NCBI GenBank assembly: GCA_036924285.1
Contig: JAYKYS010000008.1
Coordinates: forward strand, 19,763,001 to 19,827,000
Reading direction: 5' to 3'
DNA from: Asterella californica
Taxonomy: Eukaryota > Streptophyta > Marchantiopsida > Marchantiales > Aytoniaceae
DNA length: 64,000 bases
The translations under genes were made by a program, and so were the position numbers. Under the pieces are notes generated by a model, which saw nothing but the letters and a program-made list of their open reading frames with translations, searched no databases and had not been told where the DNA came from. This document shows positions 22,200 to 34,629 of this stretch, one piece after another. Every line of letters starts with the position of its first letter. The stretch's first letter is position 1.

Positions 22200-22735
22200 T
22201 TGCATTAGAGTGTTCCGACTCGCACCGACTATCTTCTCTACAACGATGAGGTTCCGCCTAGGCTTGGTCCAACCTATTGCTTTGGCATTGTCCATCTGCG
22301 AGTGCGGGGTCTCGCTCGACACCTCAGGTCGACACCTTGCTCGTTGTCCTCACGGTGGAGAACGGATAGCCATCCATGATGTCATTAGGGATGTCGTGTT
22401 CGTCTTAGCATGGGAGAGCGGTTACATGACGTGGAGAGAGTGTTGGTACGTCATTCAGACGGGAGGATCAAGTCTCAGTGGCAGATGTGTTGTCACGGAT
22501 CCGACATGAGATTCAGTAGCGGCATAGGTGATCATCCATCCCTTAGGATGGACTGCAGGCCTGGCAGTAGCAGCGAAGGTGACCAAGTATAGAGGTATAC
22601 AAGGGGACATCGCTTCATCCCCTTAGCCTTGGAGATATACGGATTGATAACTTCGGAGTTCGACGTCTTTTTTCTAGATTGTTCTAGAGTCTACTATGAG
22701 AGACGCCATGGGTATCAAATTTATTTTTTATATTA
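22200..22735 (+). pseudogene. R2-like element C-terminus: CCHC-type knuckle and restriction-like endonuclease
   Basis: The frame from 22210 contains CECG (22297-22308), then GRHLARCPHGGERIAIHD: a C-x-C...H...C arrangement of the kind that precedes the restriction-like endonuclease in R2/CRE-type elements. Further on a D-P-T..VAA*VIIHPLG stretch (about 22498-22550) resembles the RLE catalytic strand (family: PD..D..hHP). The frame 22606-22719 gives HRFIPLALEIYGLITSEFDV and ends RRHGYQ, a well-kept C-terminal block of these proteins. A T/A-rich tail (22721-22745) may be the 3' end of the element. Stops and frameshifts prevent function. Confidence 0.7.
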
Positions 22736-22745
22736 TATTTTTTAG

Positions 22746-23848
22746 ATAGCGAGTTTTCATGATTCTACAGAACAGAACAGTACACAAGAAAGCAATTGCA
22801 GTAGGCGATGTTACTTCATGTGCATCTGTTGTTTGCAAGACCACTGATTTATCTATTTTTGATATTATAAGGACCTAGGTGACCTTAGAGCTACTTATAG
22901 CAGGGTTTAGCCCTGTGTTCTTCCCTTGGGGGTGTTAGTTGCTCGACCCTTCGGGTCCTTCTTTCCCGTGTAAATATTGATGGGGTCTTTCCATCTGTTG
23001 GCTACTCATTGCGTCGCGAATTTTCGTTTTTCCAAAAATTCCGGCTCGACACCATTTCAACCCGACTTTTCGGAATTCCAGCCGGATGAGAATACAAAGA
23101 ATGCCGGTTAGCCCCGAGCGCCGTGGGAACTCCCAGCATGAGAGGTCTGATTCGGTTTGGTTTATTCGCTTCATGGTTGCACTCCTTCTTCCTGTTCCCT
23201 TGTGACTGCCCATCGATCCATTTGAGCAGAGAAGGACATGGCTAAGTGAAGCAAGCAGAAGCGCTGCTGGTGGACGAGAGGACGTGCTGCTTCATCGCTG
23301 CATCTTCGTCATCGTCACGGTCAACTGGGAGTTGGACTGGACCGGCGATCGAATTTGAAACGGGACGAGCAAAATGTGGTTAGCATCACACGATACGACT
23401 ATAAATCGATGGATTGAATGAATCTGTAACCACGAGCAAAAGGTTTTGGCCTGTCGTAGCTAGCTAGTTAGTTAGTTGCCTGCATCATTCCACTGCTCCC
23501 ACCCAAAGACAAACACCAACTTCGTGCCTTTTGGGAAAGGGAAGCGAAGGGCAGGACCTCCTTGACCCGGGGAAATCTCTGTGCTTTCTTTCATCTTCAT
23601 CATTGTTGCATGGCTGACTGTACTCACATCCAGTTAACGACATCTAAGGGTTCGAGAGAAGGACACAGGGACAGAGACAGACAGAGAAAAGAGAGGTCTC
23701 CTTGACTTTGCGTTGTCGGGACCCGCTCGGAGTAAGGGTTTAGTGGCCAGGAAGGAGAAGGAGAGGGAGAGGTTGGGTGCAGTTGAGGACTGCGAGTGAG
23801 CTCCCCAGAAGTTTTGTTGAATTTTGCCTGCCCGGAGGGAGGAACGGG
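22746..23848 (+). promoter_or_regulatory. 5' flank and probable 5' UTR of the LPP epsilon gene
   Basis: No gene in this kilobase. Composition changes here from AT-rich to about half GC. A TATA-like CTATAAAT lies at 23399-23406, some 440 bases before the start codon, and purine-rich GAGAGAAAAG tracts (23655-23770) lie in what would be the 5' UTR. The promoter call is inference from position. Confidence 0.35.
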
Positions 23849-25725
23849 ATGAGTATGTCTGTGATGGTGATGGGATTACAGGGTGGGGGAATTGGCAGAA
23901 GCATTGCAGAGCCGGAGTTTGGGGTTGGGTTCATGACCAGGGGGTTCTCGAAGACACATTTACCCGGTTCATGGAAAAGAAATGGTGCAGAGAGGAGTCC
24001 GAGGAGGAAAATGGCTGACGAGTCTACAACGGAATTGGAGACCTCGAAGCTGGAGCTGGAAAATCTTGTAGGAAATTTCGACGTTCATTTGCCGAGGCAG
24101 AGGAGTTCTAATTTCCAAACTCCTCTCAATAAAGCGGTAATGAATTTCTGGTATCATGTCCTGCAATTATGTTGGTGGAATCCCAATCCGAGCTGCTCAG
24201 TCTTACTTTGAACTGTTCCTCGGGTCAAGTGTCCGGTCATTGTCCTCTCTAAAATCTTTCAACTCTTATCTGCGATTTGACGTGCTTGCCCATCCTCTTT
24301 TATGGTTACAAGGTTGCATAAAACGATTGTATCCGCAATCTGACATGTCTTCCTCTTCTTTTCTATCAGTCAAAATGGCTAGCTAGTTCAGCTGCAGGTG
24401 CTGTTGTCTTATGGAGACATGATGAGCACGTACTCTGGGCGGTTATAGGAGCAGTTGTGTCAGGAGCTGTTGGAAAAGTACTCAAATACCTGATCAACGA
24501 CAAGAGACCTGAGAGTGCCTATGGACGAAAGGAAGATCCCGGAATGCCGTCATCTCATGCTCAGGGTTTCATGTATTTGAGCACATATGCTAGTCTCGGC
24601 TGTAAGTTTCATAAGTCTCTCAGCTTAAATGCTATCAGCGAAAGACATTTACCTAAAAAGTGATCTGGATCGCTGAATGTTCGTACATCACATTAGCTCA
24701 GACTTGGATCTTCTGCAACTGTAGCACGCATCTGGATAAGTGCTGGGCATCAGAGAAAGATCAAATTCGCTTTGAAGTGAAGTAGATGTGTAGTTGATGA
24801 GTTTACTTCTTGCTAACACACGGTAGCTTGAGTTGAGCCTGTGGATCCTTTGTCTTGAATTTAGATCTCAGACTTACGTCCTAGATATTCTTGTTGCAAC
24901 AAAGATTGACGTTGTTTTGCTTCAGATGGTAACTTTCTGTTCTCTTTCTTGCACACTATACAGCGTTGGAGATTCCTTCGTCAAGGACCTTGGAGGTGTT
25001 GTGGCTCTTCATGTTTCAAACCTCGAATGATGAACTAATGTGAGATGTGGCTGTGGACAGTGCTCACTGGGTCAGGCCTAAATCTGTGGACCATATCTAG
25101 CGCTTGTGCATTACTTCTTACCGGGGCTTATCTGGTAACCTCCGTTCTTTGCATTCAGATAGGTCTGATATCCGGGAAACGTACACGTGGTTTGATGGTT
25201 AGGATGTACGCAAGGTGCACTTTCAAGATACTTGATGCTTTCTGAGGTATCCGAATTATTGCTAGTGCCGAAGGGCTCGTAAAGCTTGCTTTATGTGGGA
25301 GTGAGATGGTGAAGGCCAAAGAAGCCTGACTGAATATATGATAAAAACTGTATATCTCCTCTCCTGCTGAAGAAGCTGATGGTTGCTGATGTTTGGTATG
25401 CAGAAGTGATTGTCATGATAAACTTCCTAAACATGTAATGCATCTGCTGTCACAGTCCATTGCACCTTTTTAACTTGAAGCGTTGTTTCTAGTGCAGTCA
25501 TGGCTCAGGGTTGCCGATGGTCTTCATACTGTACCACAAATTATCGTTGGGGGCACTCTAGGAAGTGCAATTGCGTGTTCCTGGCTATGGTGCTGGAAAG
25601 CAGCTACAGAACGGGCCCTAGAAATCCACCCTAATGCTAAATATTATCTCTTCACGGCTGCAGCACTGGCAGCGATGGCACAGTTTCTCGTGTCTGTCAG
25701 AAACTGGCGTTTTGATCAATACTAG
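23849..25725 (+). CDS. LPPE: Lipid phosphate phosphatase epsilon, chloroplastic (PAP2 superfamily), four exons
   Basis: Predicted exons are 23849-24136, 24370-24601, 25061-25134 and 25498-25725; they join in phase to a 273-aa protein, the usual size for plant LPP epsilon. The enzyme should dephosphorylate phosphatidate to diacylglycerol in plastid envelope membranes. Three catalytic motifs of the PAP2/LPP family are seen: KYLINDKRP (K135-x6-R142-P143), PSSH at 156-159, and RVADGLH (R202-x5-H208). The N-terminal 60 residues are rich in G, S, R and K with few acids, consistent with a transit peptide. Hydrophobic segments include about 117-131, 185-198 and 209-228. The LNK.SKW junction of exons 1 and 2 and the SWLR start of exon 4 agree with plant homologues I know. 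The start is the first in-frame ATG; upstream in-frame codons are GTG only. Introns 1, 2 and 3 have GT-AG ends, but the acceptor of intron 2 (GGACAG|TG) lacks a pyrimidine tract. An R2-like element ends 1.1 kb upstream. Expression cannot be judged. Confidence 0.88.
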
Positions 25726-26023
25726 AAACTTATAGACTATTCTTTATGACGCCATTTGTCGACCTTCTCATGCAGCTAAGTGAACTGTTTCGGACCCCAC
25801 TGATCGTAACACTGCCTACTGTATAACCCTTCCTCGTCTTCCTCTGGCTGATACCACCTGCAACCATCTGCGATGCCCCATCCATAGCGTTGGTGGACAC
25901 AAACGAGCTGCTTTAGCGAATCTATGTATATACGGAAAAGTTATAGAGTTCAGAGGAATAGAGGAAGATTGGTTGTTCGGCGTAGATCGATAAATTTATG
26001 GAGAGGTTTAGTCCGGCAAGGTG

Positions 26024-26330
26024 TTGGTGCTGTGCTCATTTACTTACTGCACCGAGCGGAGGAATATTGCTGGCCTGATGAGCTTTGGCATTTGAAGCAG
26101 CAGCAAGAAAGTGCTGAAACAGAAGATAGAAGGCATACCTTACATACCATGTGCATGAAATTTTTCCAGCAGTTTTGGTGCTGTGCTCATTTACTTACCG
26201 CACCGAGCTAAGGAATATTGCTCGCCTGATGAGCTTTGCCATTTGAAGCAGCAGCAGCAAGAAAATGCTGAAATAGCAGATAGGAGTCGTACCGTACATG
26301 CCATGTGCATGAAATTTCTCCTCAGGCTCT
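26024..26330 (+). repeat. 151-bp tandem duplication downstream of LPPE
   Basis: The block GGTGCTGTGCTCATTTACTT starts at 26026 and again at 26177. Both copies carry CACCGAGC, GGAATATTGCT, CCTGATGAGCTTTG, a CAGCAG run, and ATGCCATGTGCATGAAATTT or a close variant. The second copy has one extra CAG. Two or three dozen substitutions separate the copies, so the duplication is not recent. It lies 300 bases after the LPPE stop, in the possible 3' UTR or flank. Confidence 0.85.
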
Positions 26331-27070
26331 GTGCAAAGCACAGCGTTATTGTACACCAACCGACAAGTTCATTAGTTTCATTCCTTTTTCTGAGTTTTGA
26401 TGAAACGCGGGACTATGCAACTTGGTTTTGGCATCTTTCGCTGTGGGATTTTCTGCGGCCGGAAGCTGTTGCCCTTTCACAGACTGAGCCCTCGCCTGCA
26501 CGGCTACCGGCGGATGTGGCTGCCAACAGCCTCGTTACTTTATTAGTTTCATTAGTTCGAGCATGTCCCGGAGGTGCTTTTGGTACTCCGAGAAATCTCA
26601 GGGGGTTGTGCAGAATGGCTCCAAAATGTAAGCAAACACTGTCCCTCAAGTCACCTCCGTGGAATTCCATCGAAACATCGACCATAAAATCGTCTCCTCT
26701 CGCTGCTATTGCATGGCTTGAAAATTTCAGGAGATTTTTCAAGTAGAGGGTTTAATCTCGATTGTTGTTGGTTGGGTTAGATTGAAATGCTTTCATCTTG
26801 CCGGTGATTTTTTCAGTGGACAGGAGCTTACAAGAGTGGTGGCATGCTTTGCAAGACAACTCTGTAAACAAAGTACACCGTATCACGTCTGTCGCGTCTG
26901 GTGTTGTTTGTTGTCTTCCTCTTGCCGCTAGAGTGTTTAATTTTTCTCTTTTTCTTCCTCTCTAGAGGTCCGGAGAGTTCGTGTTGACAAACAGTTTTCA
27001 CCTTGCCTTGCTTTTCGTCTGGATGATGTCAGCAGCTGCCCGCTCTACAGCCGGTTGGTTACCTCCTCGT

Positions 27071-27092
27071 GTGTGTGTGTGTGTGTGTGTAT
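27071..27092 (+). repeat. (GT)n microsatellite
   Basis: About ten GT repeats in an otherwise unstructured segment. Confidence 0.9.
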
Positions 27093-27424
27093 GTATGACT
27101 GAAGAATGTGGTCATGTTTTCACTCGCTGCAGTTGCAGCGCTTCCACAACAGACAGCTGCCAATCAGAATCTTCCCAGAAGAGCATCATGTACGACGAAA
27201 AGCTACACTTGCATTTGATTCTCTTCTCTGCACCATCGTACATCTGAAGACAAATGGAGTAGAGGGCATTTGGTTATTCCACATAAAGTTACTTCCAATT
27301 CCGGAAGCTCCAAACTGCAAGGAGAACTCCTTTCATTGGATGATTTTGCCAAGCTCAAAACTTGCTATCACATTCCTTGTACCCTGAATAGCAACAAGGA
27401 ACTTGTCCCGAATCCACCCAACAG

Positions 27425-27429
<5 letters not shown>

Positions 27430-27463
<34 letters not shown>
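27430..27463 (+). repeat. (CT)n microsatellite
   Basis: About seventeen CT repeats, followed by an AT-rich segment. Confidence 0.9.
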
Positions 27464-27467
<4 letters not shown>

Positions 27468-29975
27468 TATATTTGTATATATATGGCTTGGCAGCAGCTG
27501 CGTAGATTCGCTTTTGTAGTCAACTAGTGATAGCTTATAGTTCGAGCTTAAACTGTACGAAACTCCTTACTCAGACCATGATGATATCGATTTTCAACGA
27601 ACCCTACGGTTGTACACACCAACTTCTCCTGCACTGACTGCAGTCAGCAATATGAGCAGCATACAGCACGAGCACGCTCATCCGGAAAATGCATTCAAAG
27701 GTGATGATGGATCTCAAACAGCTACAAGCGCGAAGTCTTCTTTGCTCATGAATGGAACGCTGCGGTTAATAGCGGGCGCAGTTCTGTAGATTGCTTTCGA
27801 CGACTGATTAGGTTCTTCCACCACTTTCGGAATGTTTTGACTATCAGAAATCTTCGTCGTTACACTTTGAAAATCATCGATGACGAAGAGATTAGTTCAT
27901 TCTCTTCGATAGCAGCACATGAATGAAACATAAACAAGCAACAACGTGATGATGTTAGGATCAAGACCTCTGTAAGCGGTTCACCTGACAGACAAGAGAT
28001 GCCAGTGTCACATGCAAGGAGTGAAGGAAAGATCATAGGTACTATCTAATAGGATCATCATCGTCTGTCGTTCGGTAGAGAAGAGATGAATTAACATATG
28101 AGTCATTGCGAGGTTAGTGCCTGTCCCTTCAGGCTGGGGAAGGGCCCCAGACTGTGGCTGATGCTGGTGGTACCAGAACAACCCTTCTGTGTCAAGGAAT
28201 CGCTACAGTTCTTCAGTTCTATGCCTAGACCTGATGAGTATCTCGTTTTCCCCGCTCAAGAATCCAAGACGGAAAAAGATGAAGAAGAATATATGTGAGT
28301 ATGTGCACTCATGTCTCTTATGTGACTATGAGTTGACTTGGAAATGTTCAGTCCAGACCTGCCAAGACAGGAGAGAAAACCCAACAGGAAAAAGAAAAGG
28401 AACGATGGAAAGAAGAAGAAGAAAGTAGGACGTTAAAAGATATTTTATCATTTGCCTGCCGAATGCAGCTGTTATATATTGCTCATGGCAGACAGCCGAA
28501 TCCTCATCTGAGAGAGAGAGGATGTCATGTCACTGTGAATCTTGTAGGGTCTAAAAGTGTGAACTCGAAGACACTAAAAGAAAAATATTCATTACTGAGA
28601 AATACTTCTTTAGGCAAATTCTGAAACTTATTTTGGTATGTGTGTCATCCTATGGTCATCAGATCTTAGAGGGTTTGTCTGTTTGTGTTCCATCTAATAA
28701 GGTCAGTGTGAGTCCAAAGAGGGGACAGTTTAATAACAGAACAGTAATATCTGGTGATTAACCCCATGAGATCGACTTCTACCACTACTATAGTTGCTGT
28801 TACATGCAACATCTTCGCCTAACAAATGAGGATGTCGGCTGGACTGTCAGATTGCATTTCAAGTCCAGAGGACTCTCATGTTCCAGTTCATTCACAGATC
28901 CAAATATTTCATCACAGGCAGAGAGGATGAAACTTATGACAATCCTGCAAAACGAATTGAAGATCTGACAACTTCGCATACGATGCTCTGAGTCTACATA
29001 GCAAACTACTCCTAACAAACGAAATGAAACACTTTCCAGACTAGAAAGTTTTTCATGTGCTGTTTCCTCCTTGGGCTTTTGTTTGAAGCCTCACGAAACT
29101 GCGGTAGTTCATGGCAATGTCAGTTACTCAAAACTCTTTCAATCTGTCTGTCAGTCACGGTGGACCTTGAGTCATACGGTTCTCAAGACTTGGTTTATTC
29201 TCAAATTGTGTCTGTTAGACAGATACACATCTTCTTGCACGGGTTCTGAAAAGACAATCAATCACGAACAAGGTTTCAGAAGGAGCTATCATTCACTTCC
29301 AACACCACCCCACTTTCATACATCCTCACTGTTCATTCATTTGGAAGCGGAGTGTGGTGTGCTCTCCTAATTACAGCTCCATTATAAATCTCCCCACAAT
29401 CAGGAAGAGTGCAGAACAGTGTCTGGAGACCAGAACGAGTGAGGTGAGGCATGTCTGACCTGCGCTGGCATAGTTTGTATGTTTGTTACTGACTGATCCG
29501 ACGAAAATCGTTCCACATGTCAGAAGGATCGTACCAACTGATGAGTCAGAACAGCTACAGGAATTCGGGGCCACTTCTCAACTAATTTATGTCTTTTTTC
29601 CCCGACTCATGATCATCCCTTCAGCTGAGTGATGGGGGCGACCCCAGTGGAGGGGAGGAGCGCTGTGAAACAAACAAAACTCTCAACGATAAATGAAACT
29701 AAGTAACTCTGAATTAATGTGACTGTACATGGAGGAGTTTCATTTCACCTTCTGTGAAAGCTTTTCAGCCAAGCAGACCGCCTCACACTGTGAACTTTTA
29801 GATATGGCATCACCTCTATTCACGACATTCGCGTAATTGTTTGTACTTATTTCGCTACCTGTTTCACTCATATTTCAGCTCTTTTCTTCATTCAGCTTCA
29901 AAGTGTGGAATCAGGACCGAACCTTGTCTTCGCGTTCATGGTAGTATTATCTATCAAAGACGAGACATGTGATGA

Positions 29976-30021
29976 CACCTTTATACATGTGATGACATTT
30001 GTCATCACATGTACAAAGGTG
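29976..30021. repeat. Near-perfect palindrome, 22-bp arms, 2-base loop
   Basis: The left arm (29976-29997, CACCTTTATACATGTGATGA..) and right arm (30000-30021) are reverse complements with a single mismatch. A related GACATGTGATGACA piece lies just upstream (29963-29977), giving a short direct repeat with the left arm. No stop-T run follows, so no RNA polymerase III gene is implied. Confidence 0.85.
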
Positions 30022-30975
30022 AAAAGAAGTGAAGCAGAAGACGATTTGTACGCGTCCAAAGAGGGGTGAATATCTCGAACAATGACTGTCAAAAAGTGCA
30101 TATAAAACACGACAGCCAGAGTTTCAGTTATTCATCTGTATGTAAACAGAGCGTACAAAAAAATCTGTTTGCACAACCCCTGGAGCTCGATTATGTAATA
30201 GTCTGTTAAGAAGAGTATCAAAGTGAACTGGATGTTTCTGTACACTCTCTTACATCGTTCTCTTGCACTCACAGTTGGGTTAAATGAGTATTGGCGAACT
30301 CTGTAGGATCTAGACTACACTCATTCACGTACGAAACAGGATTATGGTCGAGAATAAGTGTTTGATGTGGACAAGAAGATACCACTTCAGACTTGACTTT
30401 TCCACAGTGGATACATGACGCTGACTGTTTCACGCTTGTGTATCGAAAGCTTTTGGAACTCCGTCGACATATCTGTGGATACAAAGGTTCCAACAGGTAC
30501 ATCTTGGTTGGTTTGGTTGGGTCCATGGTTTAAATGATATAGTTGTAACCCACCAGCACGTCATTATGTGGTGGCAACAGTCCAGGTTAGATCTTAGATC
30601 TGGTTGGTTGGTTGTTAGAGGGCTTTATGGTCACACTTAGCTCACATCACTCACTGGAAGAATGGATAGAGTAGTAGTCAGCTGATCGAGACCCCTACTA
30701 AAATTAATCGGATGTGCTTATTATCTGACCAGGAGGATGCACAAGCCACATGCTGTTCAGCTTGTGGCTCTCATTTCAGTCTTCTGTTCGTGAGTGCTTG
30801 CATTTCGTGCTGCGCCTCCAACAGTCTGTGTCACATGGAATAAACGGAAGGAAAGAAGGGAACGAAGGGAACGAAGGAAGTCGTACTGTCTGTCAGTGCG
30901 CAGATGATGCGCCATGTAGGATGCAGTGTGTTGAGAGGAGAGGAGACCACACTCCCTCAGATCGGTGTGAAAGTC

Positions 30976-31106
30976 CACAGAATGAACATCGAGTAAAACC
31001 TAGAAAGTACATAGAAAAAGATATATAATATAGAGAGAGAGTCATTTCCTCACACAGAATGAACATCAAGTAAAACCTAGAAAGTACATAGAAATAGATA
31101 TATAAT

Positions 31107-31152
<46 letters not shown>

Positions 31153-31200
31153 CCTCACACAGAATGAACATCAAGTAACCTAGAAAGTACATAGAAATAG
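30976..31200 (+). repeat. Three tandem units containing (AG)n microsatellite
   Basis: The unit start CACAGAATGAACATC occurs at 30976, 31053 and 31158, each followed by AGTAA..CCTAGAAAGTACATAGAAA. The units are 77 and 105 bases apart; the difference is caused by an (AG)n expansion (31109-31149) that follows the second copy and is short (about 4 repeats) after the first. Confidence 0.85.
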
Positions 31201-33080
31201 ATATGCAGATAGGCGTTCCACTCACATGTCGGACTGGCGGACTGTTGAGAGTATGTTGGATGCTGGTAGGCATTGAGTGGAAACCACAAGGGCTCCACAT
31301 TATTTGGACAGAGCGATCGTTTTCTCCGTAGGAAATAAATTTCGAAGTACAAAGAACATGAAATACTGCTCAGCGGCAGAGGAGCAGAATCGGACATGCA
31401 GGTCTGCATAAGACTTACATGTCTGTCTAGATATCTACTGTATGGGCTGAGCATTTGATAGAAGTATTATGCACCATGTGTGCAGCCACCTTCCGAGATA
31501 CGGAGAGCATCGAATGAGCTTCTTCCTCATCTTCAAGAACTGTGCGTCATCTTAAACGAGAAGTCCTTGCATGAATGATACAATTCCTTTCCATCACAGA
31601 AGAGAATATGTTTCCTGAAGTCGCAGCAAAACACCAGACTAGTGATACAAGATGTTCTTCTCCATGTTTGGTACACAATCCATAGTTCAGCGATTTTTCA
31701 TGAAACCGATGACGAAATGAATGCAGCAAGTAAGGAAACTACAACGTTTTATTCCCAGGTACATACATTTTGACGAAAGAGAAAATCTCTAGCACATATG
31801 GCACAAAAGCGTTCTTTACACACAGGATGAGGGGGAAGAGCTTTTTGACCCTACTAATTTATTACTAAACGCTCCTCAACAGAAATGATGCACAATTTAG
31901 GGTTTGAAGAAGAAAACGGGAACTGTAACCTTATATATCCCGTTTGATGCTAGCGTACTGGACACAGAACATGAGTGAGGATCTGATGCTTCAACGGTTG
32001 AATTTCTGGTCCAGGGAGAGAATTTTCTCGAGAGAGCTTATCAAGACTTAGTATTGGGTACATGCTTCAGCAAGAAAATATAACCAAAGACAGACATGTT
32101 TAAGCACCTTGCAAAAGGCTAAAAGAAGTAAGGTAACTGCAACTTATCCAGGACTTTCAAGGACTGGAAACAACCCTTTCAATGGTAAAAGTGCTAATGT
32201 GGATGGAAAGATACGGCATTGCTGGCCATTTTCTCGTTGCTCGCTGCTAACATGCAGCACCCTGCAGGAAAGGTACATGGAATGGAATTTTTGGAACGTT
32301 GTTCCATCCCTGAGAAAAGAAAGGCGAAGTATATCAGTGTGTGGCAAGGATGACTGGAGCGTGTGACTCACAAGGGCACATTGTTTACCGCTCCGGAGTC
32401 CGTCTCCTTGCCATGAACTGTGATCCAAACTCTGCTATCGACCGAAAGGAGAGGTATGAGAGCTGCTGGGATGGTGTCACAGAGGGGGAAATGATACGTT
32501 ATCCATCCCCGCGTGACGCTTGCTGACAGCGGAAACTGCCTACTAGTCAAACTTCTCGGTGGCCTCCTCGTGCAGCATGTGCAGTCAAGGCAAGCTTGGT
32601 ATGAGTAAGAACATGGTGCATGCAATATGTAAGGCAGATCAGCAGCCTTCATCCCCATTCTCTACCAAAACTCGATGATTGAACTTGCACCACGGTGGAA
32701 GCTTGAAGGCGCATGTACGTATCTACACAGTGAAAGTCGTACAAGTCGAAGAGGAAAATCATTTCAATACTGGAAGAAAAATCATATCTCATCTCAGCTC
32801 ATGTTTTTGACAGCCTTGCTTACTGAATCCGCTAAAAGTATCGATACAGTTGTAGCTGAACCATTTATAATAAAGAGACACGGAAAGTCTTGCTTCTTTC
32901 TTTGAAGGGAAAGCGCCGCAGTGAATACTAAACGGATCGGAAGACCCCATCAAGCCTACTTCTTTCAGTCTTGCTTCTTTCTTTCCTTGGAAGGTCGTTC
33001 ATGTGACAGTCAGTCTAGTCTTACTTGAAGAATCTGATGAAGTACCTCGGAAGACGCTAAGCCTTATAACTGACAAAGTA

Positions 33081-33082
<2 letters not shown>

Positions 33083-33134
<52 letters not shown>
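33083..33134 (+). repeat. (CT)n microsatellite, about 25 repeats
   Basis: The longest dinucleotide run in the window. Confidence 0.9.
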
Positions 33135-33137
<3 letters not shown>

Positions 33138-34604
33138 GGTACTGTTTTGCAGTTTGTAACGGTGAGCGTGGCTTTCTAGCTCACATGATTCTAGTGAGTG
33201 GTTTTCAAATTTAGAAACTCGGAATGACTGAGTTTTGAAGTTTACTACCAGCTAGCCTAGTACGTTCCCAATCTGGAACCTTGAATACACATATGAGAGA
33301 CCTGCCGGCATATTCATGCACCTGGAAAAGAATCTGCTCGTAATAAAACTTAATTCATCCATACTTTTGAGTTAGGGAAAACCCCTAAAGGACAGTTACG
33401 TGCATGGTAACGTGCAGGTTTCTATCGTTCAGTAGCAGGGTTGGAGAAGGCACTTCACACCTTCTGATGAACATTCACGTTTTTGCTCGTTAGCTCTTTT
33501 CGTCTTCGTAGCGTTGAGTTCACCCGACCCCTGCACCAATCACCAGATGATCCTACTGGTGCGAATCTCAATGTTAGTCAAAGCTCAGCTACATGCACAA
33601 CTTGGAATCAATTCAGCCATAGCACTCTTTCCTAGTACTACGGGAGAAGAACCATGTAGAAACACTTGATGCTCGACAACAAGCGGTAGCAAGTAAAGTG
33701 GAGACACCGCCCATAGTACAACCAGAAGACTCAGCAACAAAAGAGGTTACGTACATAAATTAGGCTAAATCATATTTGAGGTCCACTTGCTTCTCCAGTT
33801 TCATACTTGGAAACGCAGGAAAGTAAACTAGGCAATGTTTCCCACTCTCCACCCCGGTTCATATATGGATGGAAGTTACTAACAGAAGTTAGAAGATTGA
33901 TATGATCTGCTTATATTTTCTGGTATATTCTTGCTTAGAGTTCATACCATTGGAATCTGTACGGAGTCGTGCTTAAGACACAATGGAGATGATGATAGTG
34001 ATTTGGATGAGTTGCGAGAGTACGCTTACTCCAATCATTATTTCACAAGGAAACCATCGCTTATGGATTATGTAGCTATGGTCAAAACACACATGAGTTG
34101 TACTAGCCTGCTGCCGCCCCTTAATCTTCACGTATTAACTGATTTGCAGACATTGTAACGGTGACTCATACTGTTTGCACTTACCGCATGCTCCCACTGG
34201 TTTCAAGCCAGCCAGCCCACTACATTATACAGTGTGAAGAGCTCAAGCCAAGCATGTAACGTTCCTTCTCTCACATACACAGTCCAACATACCACCAAAC
34301 TTACGTGTACTTGCTGATCACTACACTGAGAGTCTTGATTAGTTTGTCACAGTCAGATTCCATGCTTCATAACGGCGAGGCAAGCAAGGTTCACTCGGTT
34401 GTCAATTCCGAAGTCGATCCAAGCAAGCGAAGCAAGCAGGCAAGGGGGAAGAAGGAGAATGACTGTGACTACAACTTCGTGAGCTGTTGAAGTTGATATG
34501 GACCTGATCAAGTACATCTGTAATGTTTCTTGTGTGATTGCCTAGTTTTGCTCAAATGTGTTTCTATGCTACATAAAGGTGAGGCACAGTTTCTTCATAT
34601 GCTT

Positions 34605-34629
34605 CCGGCAGCAGCAGCAGCAGCAGCAG
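34605..34629 (+). repeat. (CAG)n microsatellite
   Basis: About eight CAG triplets in a non-coding context. Confidence 0.85.

Noticed and set aside
23777..23848. Upstream in-frame extension of LPPE (24 codons)
   Set aside because: It would need a GTG start, which plants do not normally use; the first ATG at 23849 gives the family's usual length.
26183..26746. 187-codon open frame downstream of LPPE
   Set aside because: It begins inside a tandem duplication, has no domain, and the opposite strand is open as well, as expected of GC-richer non-coding DNA.
31109..31149. CRISPR-like periodicity of short repeats
   Set aside because: Units are few, imperfect and contain a microsatellite; the window is eukaryotic.
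30893..31300. 135-codon minus-strand frame with Ser-Leu repeats
   Set aside because: Most of it is translation of the (AG)n microsatellite and its tandem units.
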